Shown here in pieces: positions 25,201 through 30,368 of a stretch of 64,000 nucleotides of DNA. Source of the DNA: Stomorhina lunata (lineage: Eukaryota; Arthropoda; Insecta; Diptera; Rhiniidae); contig OW121743.1 in NCBI GenBank assembly GCA_933228675.1, positions 116,320,542 through 116,384,541 on the forward strand, given 5' to 3'. The notes under the pieces were generated by a model. The model saw only the letters and a list, made by a program, of their open reading frames with translations, did not search any database and was not told where the DNA came from. How positions within the stretch are numbered: position 1 is the stretch's first letter; each line of letters starts with the position of its first letter. The translations under genes were made by a program, and so were the position numbers.

Positions 25201-27413
25201 AAATTTTGATCAAAATTTCACTATATGAAAATTTTGATCAAAATGTCACTATATGAAAATTTTGATCAAAATTTCACTATATGAAAATTTTGATCAAAAT
25301 TTCACTATATGAAAATTTTGATCAAAATTTCACTATATGAAAATTTTGATCAAAATTTCACTATATGAAAATTTTGATCAAAATTTCACTATATGAAAAT
25401 TTTGATCAAAATTTCACTATATGAAAATTTTGATCAAAATTTCACTATATCAAAATTTTGATCAAAATTTCACTTTATGAAAATTGTTACCAAAATTTCG
25501 CTATATTAAAATTTTTAACAAAATTTCACTATATAAAAATTTTGACCAAAATTTTACTATATGATAATTTTGATAAAAATGTCACTGTATAAAAATTTTG
25601 ATCAAAAACTCACTATAATAAAATTTTGATCAAAAGTTAACTATATTCAAATTTTTATCAAAATTTTTCAATATGAAATTTTTAAACAAAATTTCACTAT
25701 ATGAAAATTTTGATCAAAATGTCACTGTATAAAAATTTTGATCAAAAACTCACTATAATAAAATTTTGATCAAAAGTTAACTATATTCAAATTTTTATCA
25801 AAATTTTTCAATATGAAATTTTTAAACAAAATTTCACTATATGAAAATTTTGATCAAAATTTCACTTATGAAGATTTTGATCAAAAACTCACTATATTAA
25901 AATTTTGATCAAAATTTCACTATATGAAAATTTTGATCAAAAGTTAACTATATTCAAATTTTTATCAAAATTTTTCAATATGAAAATTTTGATCAAAATT
26001 TCATTATATTCAAATTTTTATCAAAATTTCACTATATACAAATTTTGTTTAAAACTTCTCTATATGAAAATTTTTATCAAATTTTCTTTATATAAAAAAT
26101 TTTGATAAAAATTTGACTATATGAAAATTTTGATCAAAATTTCACTATATTCAAATTTTGATCAAAATTTCTCTATATTCAAATCTTGACCAAAATTTCA
26201 CTATATAAAAATTTTGATCAAAATTTCACTTTATGAAAATTCTGATCAAAAATTCACTATATGAAAATTTTGATCAAAATTTGACTATATAAAAATTTTG
26301 ATTAAATTTTGACTATATTAAAATTTTGATCAAAATTTCACTTTTCGAAATTTTGATCAAAATTTCACTAAATGAAAATTTTGATCAAAATTTCACTAAA
26401 TGAAAATTTTGTTAAAAATGTCACTATATAGAAATTTTGATCAAAATTTCTCTATTTAAAAATTTTGTTTAAAGTTTTTTTATGAAAATTTTAATCAAAA
26501 TTTCACTATATAAAAATTTCGTTTAAAATTTCACAATATGAAAATTTTGATCAAAATTTTTCTATATAAAAAATTTGATCAAAATTTCAGTATATAAAAA
26601 TTTTAATCAAAATTTGTATATAGTGAAATTTTGATAAAAATTTAACTTTATGAAAATTTTGATCAAAAATTTCACTATATAAACAGTTTGATCTAAATTT
26701 TGCTGTATTTAAATTTTAAGCAAAATTTCACTAAATGAAAATTTTGATCAAAATTTCACTATATGAAAATGTTGATAAAATTTTCGCTCTATGCTATAAT
26801 ATTCAAAATATCACTGTATGAAATTATTAGTAAATACCACATTTTAATTCAACCTATATACATACATATTTGTGTACTTCCCCTGAATATTAAATAATAC
26901 AATAAAATTCTTTATTCATCTCAAGTTTAAATAAATATTAAATACATATAAGTAAATTGCTTTTAAATTTACTGCGTTCAGCTTATTTGATATTAAATAA
27001 TAAAATTTATTCAGTTTTTTTTCTAAATTCACTTACAATTTCTTTATCTTTCAATTGCAGGCCCTTGTCATTGATACCAGCAGCATATTTTTCGATATAG
27101 TCAGCATTATAATACATTCCAATGGAATGAGTAAGTTTTCCTTATAACAATCAAATACTTTTAATACTAACGTATTTTACTAATTTTTTCTCGTTTAGAT
27201 GCCTGGGCCATCACCTTTGCCATTATCAATCTTATTCTAAGACCCATAAGTGTCATTTTGCTGTATCGTGAATTTAATACTCGAGGCGGTACCACCGGCT
27301 CGATATTCCCCACGACCACAAACACCCAACAACGCAGCTATCAGGATATTGATAGACCTGCACAAACTGTGCCAACAACCTCGGCTGGGCCCAATGTGGC
27401 CAGCATATTCTAA
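1230..27413 (+). CDS. AGTRAP: AGTRAP-family four-helix membrane protein (4 coding exons, 162 aa)
   Basis: Joined exons: 1230-1286, 15078-15224, 27061-27130, 27199-27413. All introns are GT-AG; phases are 0, 0 and 1; the joined frame is 489 nt with one terminal TAA. The product is 162 residues, close to the 159 of human AGTRAP. Four hydrophobic segments lie near residues 20-38, 43-58, 67-87 and 93-113. Family-like features are a K/R-D-S-V/I-E/D-A-I segment after helix 2 (KDSVEAI), an IFFDIVSIII helix 3, a LILRPISVILLYREF helix 4 and a following RGG, then a polar Thr/Gln-rich tail. In mammals the family binds the angiotensin II type 1 receptor and promotes its internalisation. Flies lack that receptor, so the role here is unknown; membrane location is the safe inference. 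A second ATG at 1239 could also start it. Introns 1 and 2 are 13.8 and 11.8 kb and packed with repeats; intron 3 is 68 bp. Confidence 0.88.
1416..1830 (+). pseudogene. Non-LTR retrotransposon 3' end fragment (RTE-like tail)
   Basis: Around 1690-1735 a frame reads RRGRPKLRWKDQVEE, the C-terminal signature common in insect non-LTR reverse transcriptases, followed by a stop. The segment before it (about 1450-1660) is shared with fragments at 13832 and 18712, all on the + strand. No RT or endonuclease core remains here. Clade assignment is tentative. Confidence 0.6.
1846..2215 (-). mobile_element. Diverged INE-1-like element fragment
   Basis: It opens with AACAAGTAAGAAA and a CGGTCAAGCTCGACCA hairpin, then TACCCTTCA, the terminus shared with better copies at 15479 and 53227. 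The remainder aligns only in patches (TCAAATGTGGACCG, ATGGGAGGT). It is old and truncated. Confidence 0.55.
2315..2980 (-). pseudogene. Non-LTR reverse-transcriptase relic (Jockey/I-like), internally deleted
   Basis: A 221-codon open frame on the - strand begins near KQGVSQGGVLSPLLLNFY, the RT motif before the catalytic YADD box. It jumps to a C-terminal region with LAQLRSGWSNRLNIFW, PACGQGPHDTPHIFNC and PEDLW, typical of the C-terminal part of Jockey/I-type ORF2. The YADD motif is absent, so the copy is an internal deletion that stayed in frame. It cannot be active. It lies in intron 1 of the AGTRAP-like gene, antisense to it. Confidence 0.78.
3255..3542 (+). mobile_element. tRNA-derived SINE with 8 bp target duplication
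   Basis: The head has a tRNA-like A box (GTGGTATAGCAGGTTAG) and B box (AAGTTCGATACCCGG) followed by a body with AGTTAGCCACTGGTTATTGA and a 3' part ending near CTTGTTCCAATTGGAA and an AT-rich tail. ACATAAAT flanks it at 3247-3254 and 3543-3550, a target-site duplication. At least six other copies or fragments lie in this window. It inserted into older INE-1-like sequence. Confidence 0.82.
3812..4161. mobile_element. Foldback/TIR element with arms of about 120-150 bp
   Basis: The left arm (3812-3961, starting ATGGAGGAGGTTGCGC) reappears inverted at 4040-4161 (ending GCGCAACCTCCTCCAT). Shared inner blocks include AAATATT-CGTAACTC, GAAATTCG-CAACAAAATT and the ATTAATCCGAGCAGTCGTTTT edge. A related copy lies at 29380-29800. 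No coding capacity. Superfamily is not assignable because no clear target duplication was found. Confidence 0.7.
4162..4781. other. Intronic DNA with nothing recognised
   Basis: AT-rich sequence with poly-A and poly-T runs. I see no coding frame, tRNA, TIR or repeat family shared with the rest of the window. Confidence 0.5.
4790..5876. mobile_element. Non-autonomous hAT element split by an INE-1-like insertion
   Basis: Left end CAGAGATGGAAAATGG and inverted right end CAGGAATGGCAAATATGG form imperfect TIRs of hAT type. Flanking 8-mers GTACAAAT (4782-4789) and GTGCAAAT (5877-5884) match at 7 of 8 positions, as expected for an old 8 bp duplication. The INE-1-like element at 4944-5728 sits inside, leaving about 300 bp of native sequence with GTACC motifs near both ends. 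No transposase. Confidence 0.68.
4944..5728 (+). mobile_element. INE-1/DINE-1-like element, near full length
   Basis: It starts with TTACACCCTTCACCTCCATA-GGTGGAAAGGGTATTA, carries ATGTAACGCATAGAAA and GCGATGTCAGTCCGTCCGTC early on, and ends with TTGACCGACTATAGCACTTTCTTACTT. The order of motifs (terminal CCCTT/AAGGG hairpin, ATGTAACGCA, then a pyrimidine-purine GTCCGTCCGTC run) parallels Drosophila INE-1. It is nested within a hAT element. Family name is by resemblance only. Confidence 0.75.
5885..6280. other. Intronic DNA with nothing recognised
   Basis: Between the hAT target duplication and the next SINE I see only AT-rich sequence without coding or repeat signatures. Confidence 0.45.
6285..6535 (-). 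mobile_element. tRNA-derived SINE, inverted copy
   Basis: Read on the - strand it has the GAACCGCCG head, A and B boxes and body of the copy at 3255, ending near CTTGTTCCAATTGGAAT. No convincing target duplication: the flanks share only TTAAT. Confidence 0.78.
6930..7400 (-). mobile_element. Old INE-1-like fragment
   Basis: Patches such as ATTTCCGTCGCTGGATTTTA, AGCTAGGG-TCAAATGTG, ATGTATGCAAAAAATAAA, TTTGGTAC and TGGCCAAAATATCAATT appear in the same order as in complete copies on the - strand. Both termini are lost. It lies directly before a + strand copy. Confidence 0.62.
7462..8240 (+). mobile_element. INE-1/DINE-1-like element, full length
   Basis: Both ends are recognisable: TATACCCTTCACCAACATA-GGTGGAAAGGG on the left and CGGGCTTGACCGACTATGGCA on the right. 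It carries ATGTAACGCATAGAAA and the CCGTCTGGCTGGCTGGAC run. Its length is close to the copies at 4944, 15479 and 53227. Confidence 0.78.
8764..9876. other. Intronic DNA with nothing recognised
   Basis: Very AT-rich with long T and A runs (for example the T run near 9565). No gene, RNA or repeat family is supported. Confidence 0.45.
9877..10500 (+). repeat. Two direct copies of a 190 bp repeat
   Basis: Segments 9877-10065 and 10311-10500 share GCACAGTGG-ATGGT at the left, then GTTGGGGAG-TTAAGTTTTGA, ACCTGGAAAGCCTAGATT and AAAGTAGGGCA, spaced about 434 bp apart in the same orientation. No coding frame is shared. They are probably remnants of one dispersed element inserted or duplicated twice. 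Confidence 0.65.
10690..11346 (-). mobile_element. INE-1-like element with internal deletion, beside an older fragment
   Basis: The clear copy runs from ACAAGTAAGAAAGTGGTATA at 10827 to GTGGTGAAGGGTATAA at 11346. It is about 520 bp where full copies are about 790: the part with the GTCCGTCCGTC run and ATGTAACGCA is missing. A further fragment in the same orientation precedes it (10690-10826). Confidence 0.72.
11347..12169. other. Intronic DNA with faint INE-1-like patches, otherwise nothing recognised
   Basis: Up to about 11550 there are weak matches to INE-1-like interior (TGTCAAATTTCATAAAGATAA, TTTGTGGC). From there to 12169 I see no feature. Confidence 0.4.
12174..12691. mobile_element. 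Solo LTR of an LTR retrotransposon (Gypsy-like)
   Basis: The 518 bp block begins TGTTACG and ends GTGACA (TG...CA), and is flanked by ATAT at 12170-12173 and 12692-12695, a 4 bp duplication of the size made by Gypsy-type integrases. No gag, pol or primer-binding site follows on either side, so it is a recombination-derived solo LTR. The 90-codon frame inside (12407-12679) has no domain and is probably chance. Confidence 0.7.
12696..13063. other. Intronic DNA with nothing recognised
   Basis: AT-rich sequence between the LTR and a SINE. No feature supported. Confidence 0.4.
13064..13245 (-). mobile_element. tRNA-derived SINE, 3'-truncated, inverted
   Basis: On the - strand it has the head with A/B boxes and the GCCACTGGTTATTGAGG body, ending near GCATTTGCCGTTTGGAG. 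The 3' third of the family is missing. Confidence 0.72.
13249..13600 (-). pseudogene. Uncharacterised open frame, possible coding relic
   Basis: A - strand frame of about 110 codons (13539-13204, last part inside the SINE) reads without stops through mixed-composition sequence; the frame also stays open upstream to about 13585. It is Cys/His-containing (KCSVDNCLWF, QKCHHFGYLNGYHTF, LCDHEKRVQYIGTYVWVF) and less AT-rich than its surroundings. I do not recognise the family. It could be part of a transposable element ORF or a retrocopied gene fragment; chance cannot be excluded. Confidence 0.3.
13642..13830 (-). mobile_element. INE-1-like terminal fragment
   Basis: The ACAAGCAAGAACGTCGGTCA end is recognisable, followed by TTCACTTCTATGA, TAGTCTTTTCCGAATTAGGG and TCAAATGTGAACCAATTATC. 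It is truncated by the adjacent non-LTR fragment. Confidence 0.55.
13832..14283 (+). pseudogene. Non-LTR retrotransposon 3' fragment (same family as 1416)
   Basis: It shares the block TGGTATCACCTGGGGAACTA and the degraded C-terminal signature (AGGACATCCGAAACTTGAAT, GGACAAGTAGAGAAAAT) with the fragments at 1416 and 18712, and ends in TTTAAGTAAGTA, the family's tail. Stops interrupt all frames. Confidence 0.6.
14284..15077. other. End of AGTRAP-like intron 1, TTG-rich stretch
   Basis: A TTGTTGTAG/TTGTTGTTG-rich segment lies at about 14717-14785. The rest is AT-rich and includes the polypyrimidine tract and acceptor CTCTAATTTCAG before exon 2. A 108-codon - strand frame (14708-14382) has no recognisable domain and is not called. 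Confidence 0.45.
15078..15224 (+). CDS. AGTRAP: AGTRAP-like exon 2 (residues 20-68)
   Basis: Acceptor TTTCAG, donor GTAAGT; 147 nt, phase 0 at both ends. It encodes helix 1 (CVAFVHFLFISNAMLGMWG), a short loop, helix 2 (YEFYNFLFMISMFWTMH) and the family segment SKDSVEAIQT. Its codon composition is clearly richer in G and C than the surrounding intron. Confidence 0.9.
15479..16280 (-). mobile_element. INE-1/DINE-1-like element, full length
   Basis: Ends ACAAGTAAGAAAGTGCTATA (left) and GGTGGTGAAGGGTATAA (right) are intact. The middle has the GTCCAGCC-AGACGGACTGACAG run that is the reverse complement of the GTCCGTCCGTC landmark. About 800 bp, similar to the copies at 4944, 7462 and 53227. Confidence 0.8.
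16337..16494 (-). mobile_element. SINE 3' half, inverted and truncated
   Basis: It holds the 3' half of the SINE family on the - strand, from the AATTCCC tail to GTATTAGGCTATG, and stops abruptly where the next SINE begins in the opposite orientation. Its tRNA-like head is missing. Confidence 0.72.
16496..16772 (+). mobile_element. tRNA-derived SINE, nearly complete
   Basis: It starts GAACCGCCGTGGTATAGCAG with A and B boxes, continues with AGCTAGCCACTGGTTATTGA and AATGCATTTGCCGTTCG, and ends at GTACCCCTTGTTCCGG. Head-to-head with the truncated copy before it, it forms a 430 bp inverted arrangement. Confidence 0.8.
16773..17866. other. Intronic DNA including a purine-rich G tract
   Basis: A homopurine run of A and G (about 17258-17312) contains several GGGG blocks and stands out in this AT-rich region. 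A sentence of sequence near 17140-17200 (CCCAGCCCAAACATCTAAAG) resembles 58880-58920, suggesting an old dispersed repeat. Nothing else is supported. Confidence 0.4.
17867..18560 (-). pseudogene. Non-LTR retrotransposon C-terminal relic
   Basis: On the - strand, around 18300-18180, frames read LMGHGDLNAFFAF, then GGPGDVRHVLTECLYFAVIR, matching the 'LTGHG...C..C....EHVL.EC' zinc-knuckle-like C-terminus of non-LTR ORF2 proteins. A 106-codon frame continues to 17906. The segment 17867-17930 recurs inverted at 37139-37210, so the family has a conserved 3' end. Frameshifts and stops make it a pseudogene. Confidence 0.6.
18712..19108 (+). pseudogene. Non-LTR retrotransposon 3' fragment (same family as 1416 and 13832)
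   Basis: It shares TCGTGGTATCACCCGGGTAA, GCTAACATGTGCCGCGAGTT and GAGGATGTCCGAAATTTCGA with the other two, and ends TTTAAGTAAGTAAG. All three lie on the + strand of intronic DNA. Confidence 0.62.
19233..19312 (+). repeat. tRNA-like SINE head (second family)
   Basis: A tRNA-like stretch has an A-box-like GCAGATTAGTTGGTTCG and a B-box-like AGGTTTGATCCCCAGTC, different from the main SINE. I see no body or tail with confidence. It could be a degraded tRNA pseudogene. Confidence 0.4.
19313..20745. other. Intronic DNA with nothing recognised
   Basis: AT-rich sequence leading into the large minisatellite. No coding, RNA or shared repeat signature is visible. Confidence 0.45.
20746..26830. repeat. 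6.1 kb minisatellite, 28 bp unit, in AGTRAP-like intron 2
   Basis: The unit is about 28 bp: a perfect palindrome AAATTTTGATCAAAATTT followed by a CACTATATGA-type spacer. Roughly 200 copies by length. Central units are near identical (for example 22320-22440 and 25190-25440); edges are degenerate. Higher-order blocks repeat: an ATGCTAATTCTGATC variant recurs near 22248, 23060, 24100 and 25110, and an AAAGTTAACTATATTCAAAT variant recurs many times. Short frames such as 23653-23862 are artefacts of a repeat read in three frames. The array ends 230 bp before exon 3. Confidence 0.95.
27061..27130 (+). CDS. AGTRAP: AGTRAP-like exon 3 (residues 69-91 plus first base of 92)
   Basis: Acceptor TTGCAG, donor GTAAGT; 70 nt, ends in phase 1. 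It encodes helix 3, ALVIDTSSIFFDIVSIIIHS, followed by NGM. The IFFDIV segment aligns with IFLDIV of vertebrate AGTRAP. Confidence 0.9.
27199..27413 (+). CDS. AGTRAP: AGTRAP-like exon 4 (residues 92-162 and stop)
   Basis: The acceptor is CTCGTTTAG. It encodes helix 4 (AWAITFAIINLILRPISVIL), the LYREFNTRGG segment and a polar tail rich in Thr, Gln and Pro, ending at TAA (27411-27413). The short 68 bp intron before it is typical of flies. Confidence 0.9.
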
Positions 27414-27533
27414 GTCAAAAACTAAATTCTTTAAATTTAAAGAAAAAAAAAAAACAAAAAACTTATTAAATATTTAATTAAAAAGTAGAAACAAAAATTT
27501 AATTACTTAAACAAAAAAAAAAACACTTTTTTA

Positions 27534-27570
27534 AATAAATTATTACCATATTTTAATATCTAGTAATAAA
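27534..27570 (+). terminator. Polyadenylation signals of the AGTRAP-like gene
   Basis: Two AATAAA hexamers lie 120 and 152 bases after the stop codon (27534-27539 and 27565-27570). The second is followed by a TG/T-rich stretch, fitting a cleavage region. In an AT-rich genome such hexamers also occur by chance. Confidence 0.5.
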
Positions 27571-28390
27571 GTAAAATGTCTTCTTTATGGTCAATTTTGT
27601 ATTTGTTTGAAGTTTTTGTTATTGAGAGTAGAAATTTTAATTTGTTAATAATTTAATCGTTGGTTTATATTATTAGTTTTCTATTACAAAAATTTTATAT
27701 TGTATTAACTATTAAATACTTTTCGTTTATTGTCTTGTAATTCATTGTAATTGTTTTTCCATTATATAAATTTTTAAATTTATCTTAAATTCTTCCAAAA
27801 TTATGTTAATAAATAATATTATTAATTTGTTTTAAATTTTTTTTAGTTGTAATTTAAATTTTATTAAAGTATTTTAAATATCTTTTAAATTCAAAAATAA
27901 TTTAGGAAGTATTTTCATTATTTTTTGAAATATTTAAAAATTTTGTTATAGATTATTTCACTTTTTATTGATTTGAAGCAGAAACTGCAAATATAAGCAG
28001 CTGATTTTTATATCGTTAAATAGCTGAGACTTGAGTCTTTAATTTGATATAAATATAGCTTAAGAGCTTTTTATTCCAAAGAGTTACAGTCTGTTTTTTT
28101 TTCAAAAGTAAAAGTGTTTTAACCATTTTAATTAAAAACAAAACACTTTTTCAAAGTTAACCCTAACACTAACCTGATTCGAAACAGGGAGTAAATGGCC
28201 TTAACAAAATTTCTCTACAATGAGAAATTCTTGAATATTTATCAATCTTTAACTTTACTTTATTTCTTCCTAATTCTCCCTCTTCACATAATTCTTATTT
28301 AGTCGATAACTCTACTAGCATAAGTATTCTAGTTATTAACACTCAAAAGGCAGAACCCAATAGGGGGATCTTACTTGTAGACAGAAGTAT
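27571..28390. other. Intergenic DNA after the AGTRAP-like gene
   Basis: AT-rich with nothing recognised up to about 28390. The two genes converge on this interval (27414-30205). Confidence 0.4.
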
Positions 28391-28530
28391 TTAGCCGACC
28401 GAGAGCCAATGATTTTATGTTATCGTTGTATTACTTTACCTTTAGTTAACCGACCGGGAGCCGAAGCATTTACCTCGTCATATCGTAGGCCTGTAGTTAG
28501 CCGACCGCGAACAACAAACATTGTATCCAC
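28391..28530 (+). repeat. Short tandem repeat with a TTAGCCGACCG core
   Basis: TTAGCCGACCG, TTAACCGACCG and TTAGCCGACCG start at 28391, 28446 and 28497, about 51-55 bp apart, each followed by an AGAGCC or GAGCCG-like piece. It abuts the array-bearing element that begins near 28535. Confidence 0.5.
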
Positions 28531-28534
28531 GGGT

Positions 28535-29145
28535 CGTCGCAAAGAGAACAGAACAAAAAAATAGTCTGCTGAGTTGCCGTTTTTTTTTATACTTTTAACT
28601 AAAATAGGTAATTTTTCAATGTGTAGTTCTAACGTTTTAAAATGAAAAAGTTTTCTACTCCAATTTTTTTTAATATTTTTATCAAAAATTTTTCTATAAA
28701 GAATTTTTCTATCAAAATTTTTTTTGTAGGAAATTTTTTTATCAAACGTTTTTTTGATCAAAAACTTTTCTATAGAACATTTTTTATCTACTGAGAATTT
28801 TTTTATAAAAAATTTTTCTATAGAAAATCAAATATTTTTCTATAGAAAATTTTTTTTATCAAAAATTTTTCTACACAAAATTTTTTTTTAAAAAAAAAAT
28901 TTTTGATAAAAAAAATATATCAAAAATTTTTCTATAGAAAATTTTTTATCAAACATTTTTCTATGGAAAGTTTTTGATCATAAATCTTTTTATGGAAAAT
29001 TTTTTATTTCAAAAATTTTTTTATCAAAAATTTTTCTATAGAAAATTTTATTTATCAAAAATTTTTCTAAAGAAAATTGTTTGGATCAAAAATATCTTAA
29101 AATCTAAAATTGTTTAATATTTGAATTTATTTCTGTTTTGAAACG
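28535..29145. mobile_element. Array-bearing dispersed element, copy 1
   Basis: Left flank (CGCAAAGAGAAC...GAGTTGCCGTTTTTT, then ATGTGTAGTTCTAACGTTTT and GAAAAAGTTTTCTACTCC) is shared with 33944 and 59831. A short degenerate array of TTTTTCTATAGAAAA and TTTTTATCAAAA units follows. The right flank (GGATCAAAAATATCTTAAAA, then GAATTTATTTCTGTTTTGAA) is shared with 35640 and 36885. This shows a mobile unit with a tandem-repeat body. Confidence 0.7.
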
Positions 29146-29379
29146 ATAAGAGCCGATTTTTCCGAATTAAACTTTATTTAGTCATGAAAAAAAGTTTTGT
29201 ACCTTAAATCGAGTAAAAGTTCTAAAAGAACTCGGTAAATTACACTGTGCTAGTTGACAACTGACAAAAGGGATATCTAGTGGATAAAAATAAGTCCAGT
29301 ACGCCGAATTCAATGGTGCTAACCGTTTTTTAGTTTTCGAGATATAACATTATTTAAACATTGAAGGAAGGGGCTGCAA

Positions 29380-29800
29380 TTAACATTCGCGTAACTCAAA
29401 AAAATCAAAATTCGGTAACGAAATTGTCTTTCAGAGATACCGTTTTTTTAGGTTAGATCTAGTTTTCGAGATATAGCTTTACAAAAAAATGGAGGAGCTT
29501 GAGCTATAAATATTCGCGTAACTCGAAAACTTTTTATTTTCTTGGACTAAGAAAAAATATCGAAATTCGGCAACAAAATTACATTTCAGGAACATTTATT
29601 ATATTTTTAATCCGAGCAGTCGTTTTGGAAATAAATTTTTTTGTTTGCTAAAAAAAAAATTTGAAAATGGAAATTTTTGTGATTTTTCAAAAAAAAAAAA
29701 AATTTTTGGCAACGAAAAAATTCATTTCCAAAACGACTACTGGGATTAAAAAAATAAGTGTTCCTGAAAGATAATTTTGTTTTCGACTTTCGATTTTTTA
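29380..29800. mobile_element. Foldback/TIR element, related to 3812, partly truncated
   Basis: It shares TAAATATTCGCGTAACTCGA, TCGAAATTCGGCAACAAAAT, AATCCGAGCAGTCGTTTTGG and AATGGAAATTTTTGTGATTT with the copy at 3812, and the inverted AAAACGACTAC-GGATTAAAA right arm. The outer part of the right arm is missing or diverged. Confidence 0.65.
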
Positions 29801-29917
29801 ACTTACTTTAATATTTGTATTTTAAAATTTTTCCAAATTCTATTTAATCTTCCAATTTGAACCTCCATACAAAAAACACTTCCGAAAACTTTCGATAATT
29901 TTTATAATAAATAATAA

Positions 29918-29923
29918 TTTATT
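29918..29923 (-). terminator. Candidate polyadenylation signal of the phospholipase gene
   Basis: AATAAA on the - strand, 283 bases after the stop codon. Several A/T-rich alternatives lie nearby, so the choice is tentative. Confidence 0.3.
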
Positions 29924-30205
29924 TGTTAAAAATGTTAACATAAATTCTTCTTAATCTTAACATAATAAAAAAATATATATATTAATAAAAATATAAACAG
30001 AGCACACAATAAGTAAATTCACTAAACCAACAATTAAATTTCAAAATATTTTGAAAATTTCTTAGTAAAAAATCGTTTGTAATTTCATAAATTACTTTTT
30101 TTTTAGATTAAACTTAAAGTCTAGAGACAAGTGTTATATACAATTTTAAAAATAAGTACGATTTTTACAAAAAGTCGGAATTTGAGATTTTTTCTAATTG
30201 GGAAA

Positions 30206-30368
30206 TTAAAAACCCTCACGGGCTGTTCTGAATTGATAACGATCATTTTCGCCCGCCAGACAGGGGACTTGCACCAGATTGAAATATATCGAACCCATGA
30301 GCTGGGAAGCTGATGTATTGGTTTTCTTAAGGCAGGAGAACAGCATGTCATCGCAAATGCAATGGGAT
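30206..30368 (-). CDS. Phospholipase A2 exon 5 (residues 247-300)
   Basis: Acceptor CTTTCCAG; 163 nt ending in TAA. It holds SHCICDDMLFSCLK with the conserved Cys pair and Asp253, then MGSIYFNLVQVPCL, matching the helix and Cys following the catalytic core in group III enzymes. The protein ends soon after, without the C-terminal extension of some paralogues. Confidence 0.92.

Noticed and set aside
23653..26105. Short + strand open frames rich in Ile, Lys, Phe and Tyr in the 28 bp array
   Set aside because: They repeat the array unit translated in three frames, have no other coding evidence and shift with unit variants.
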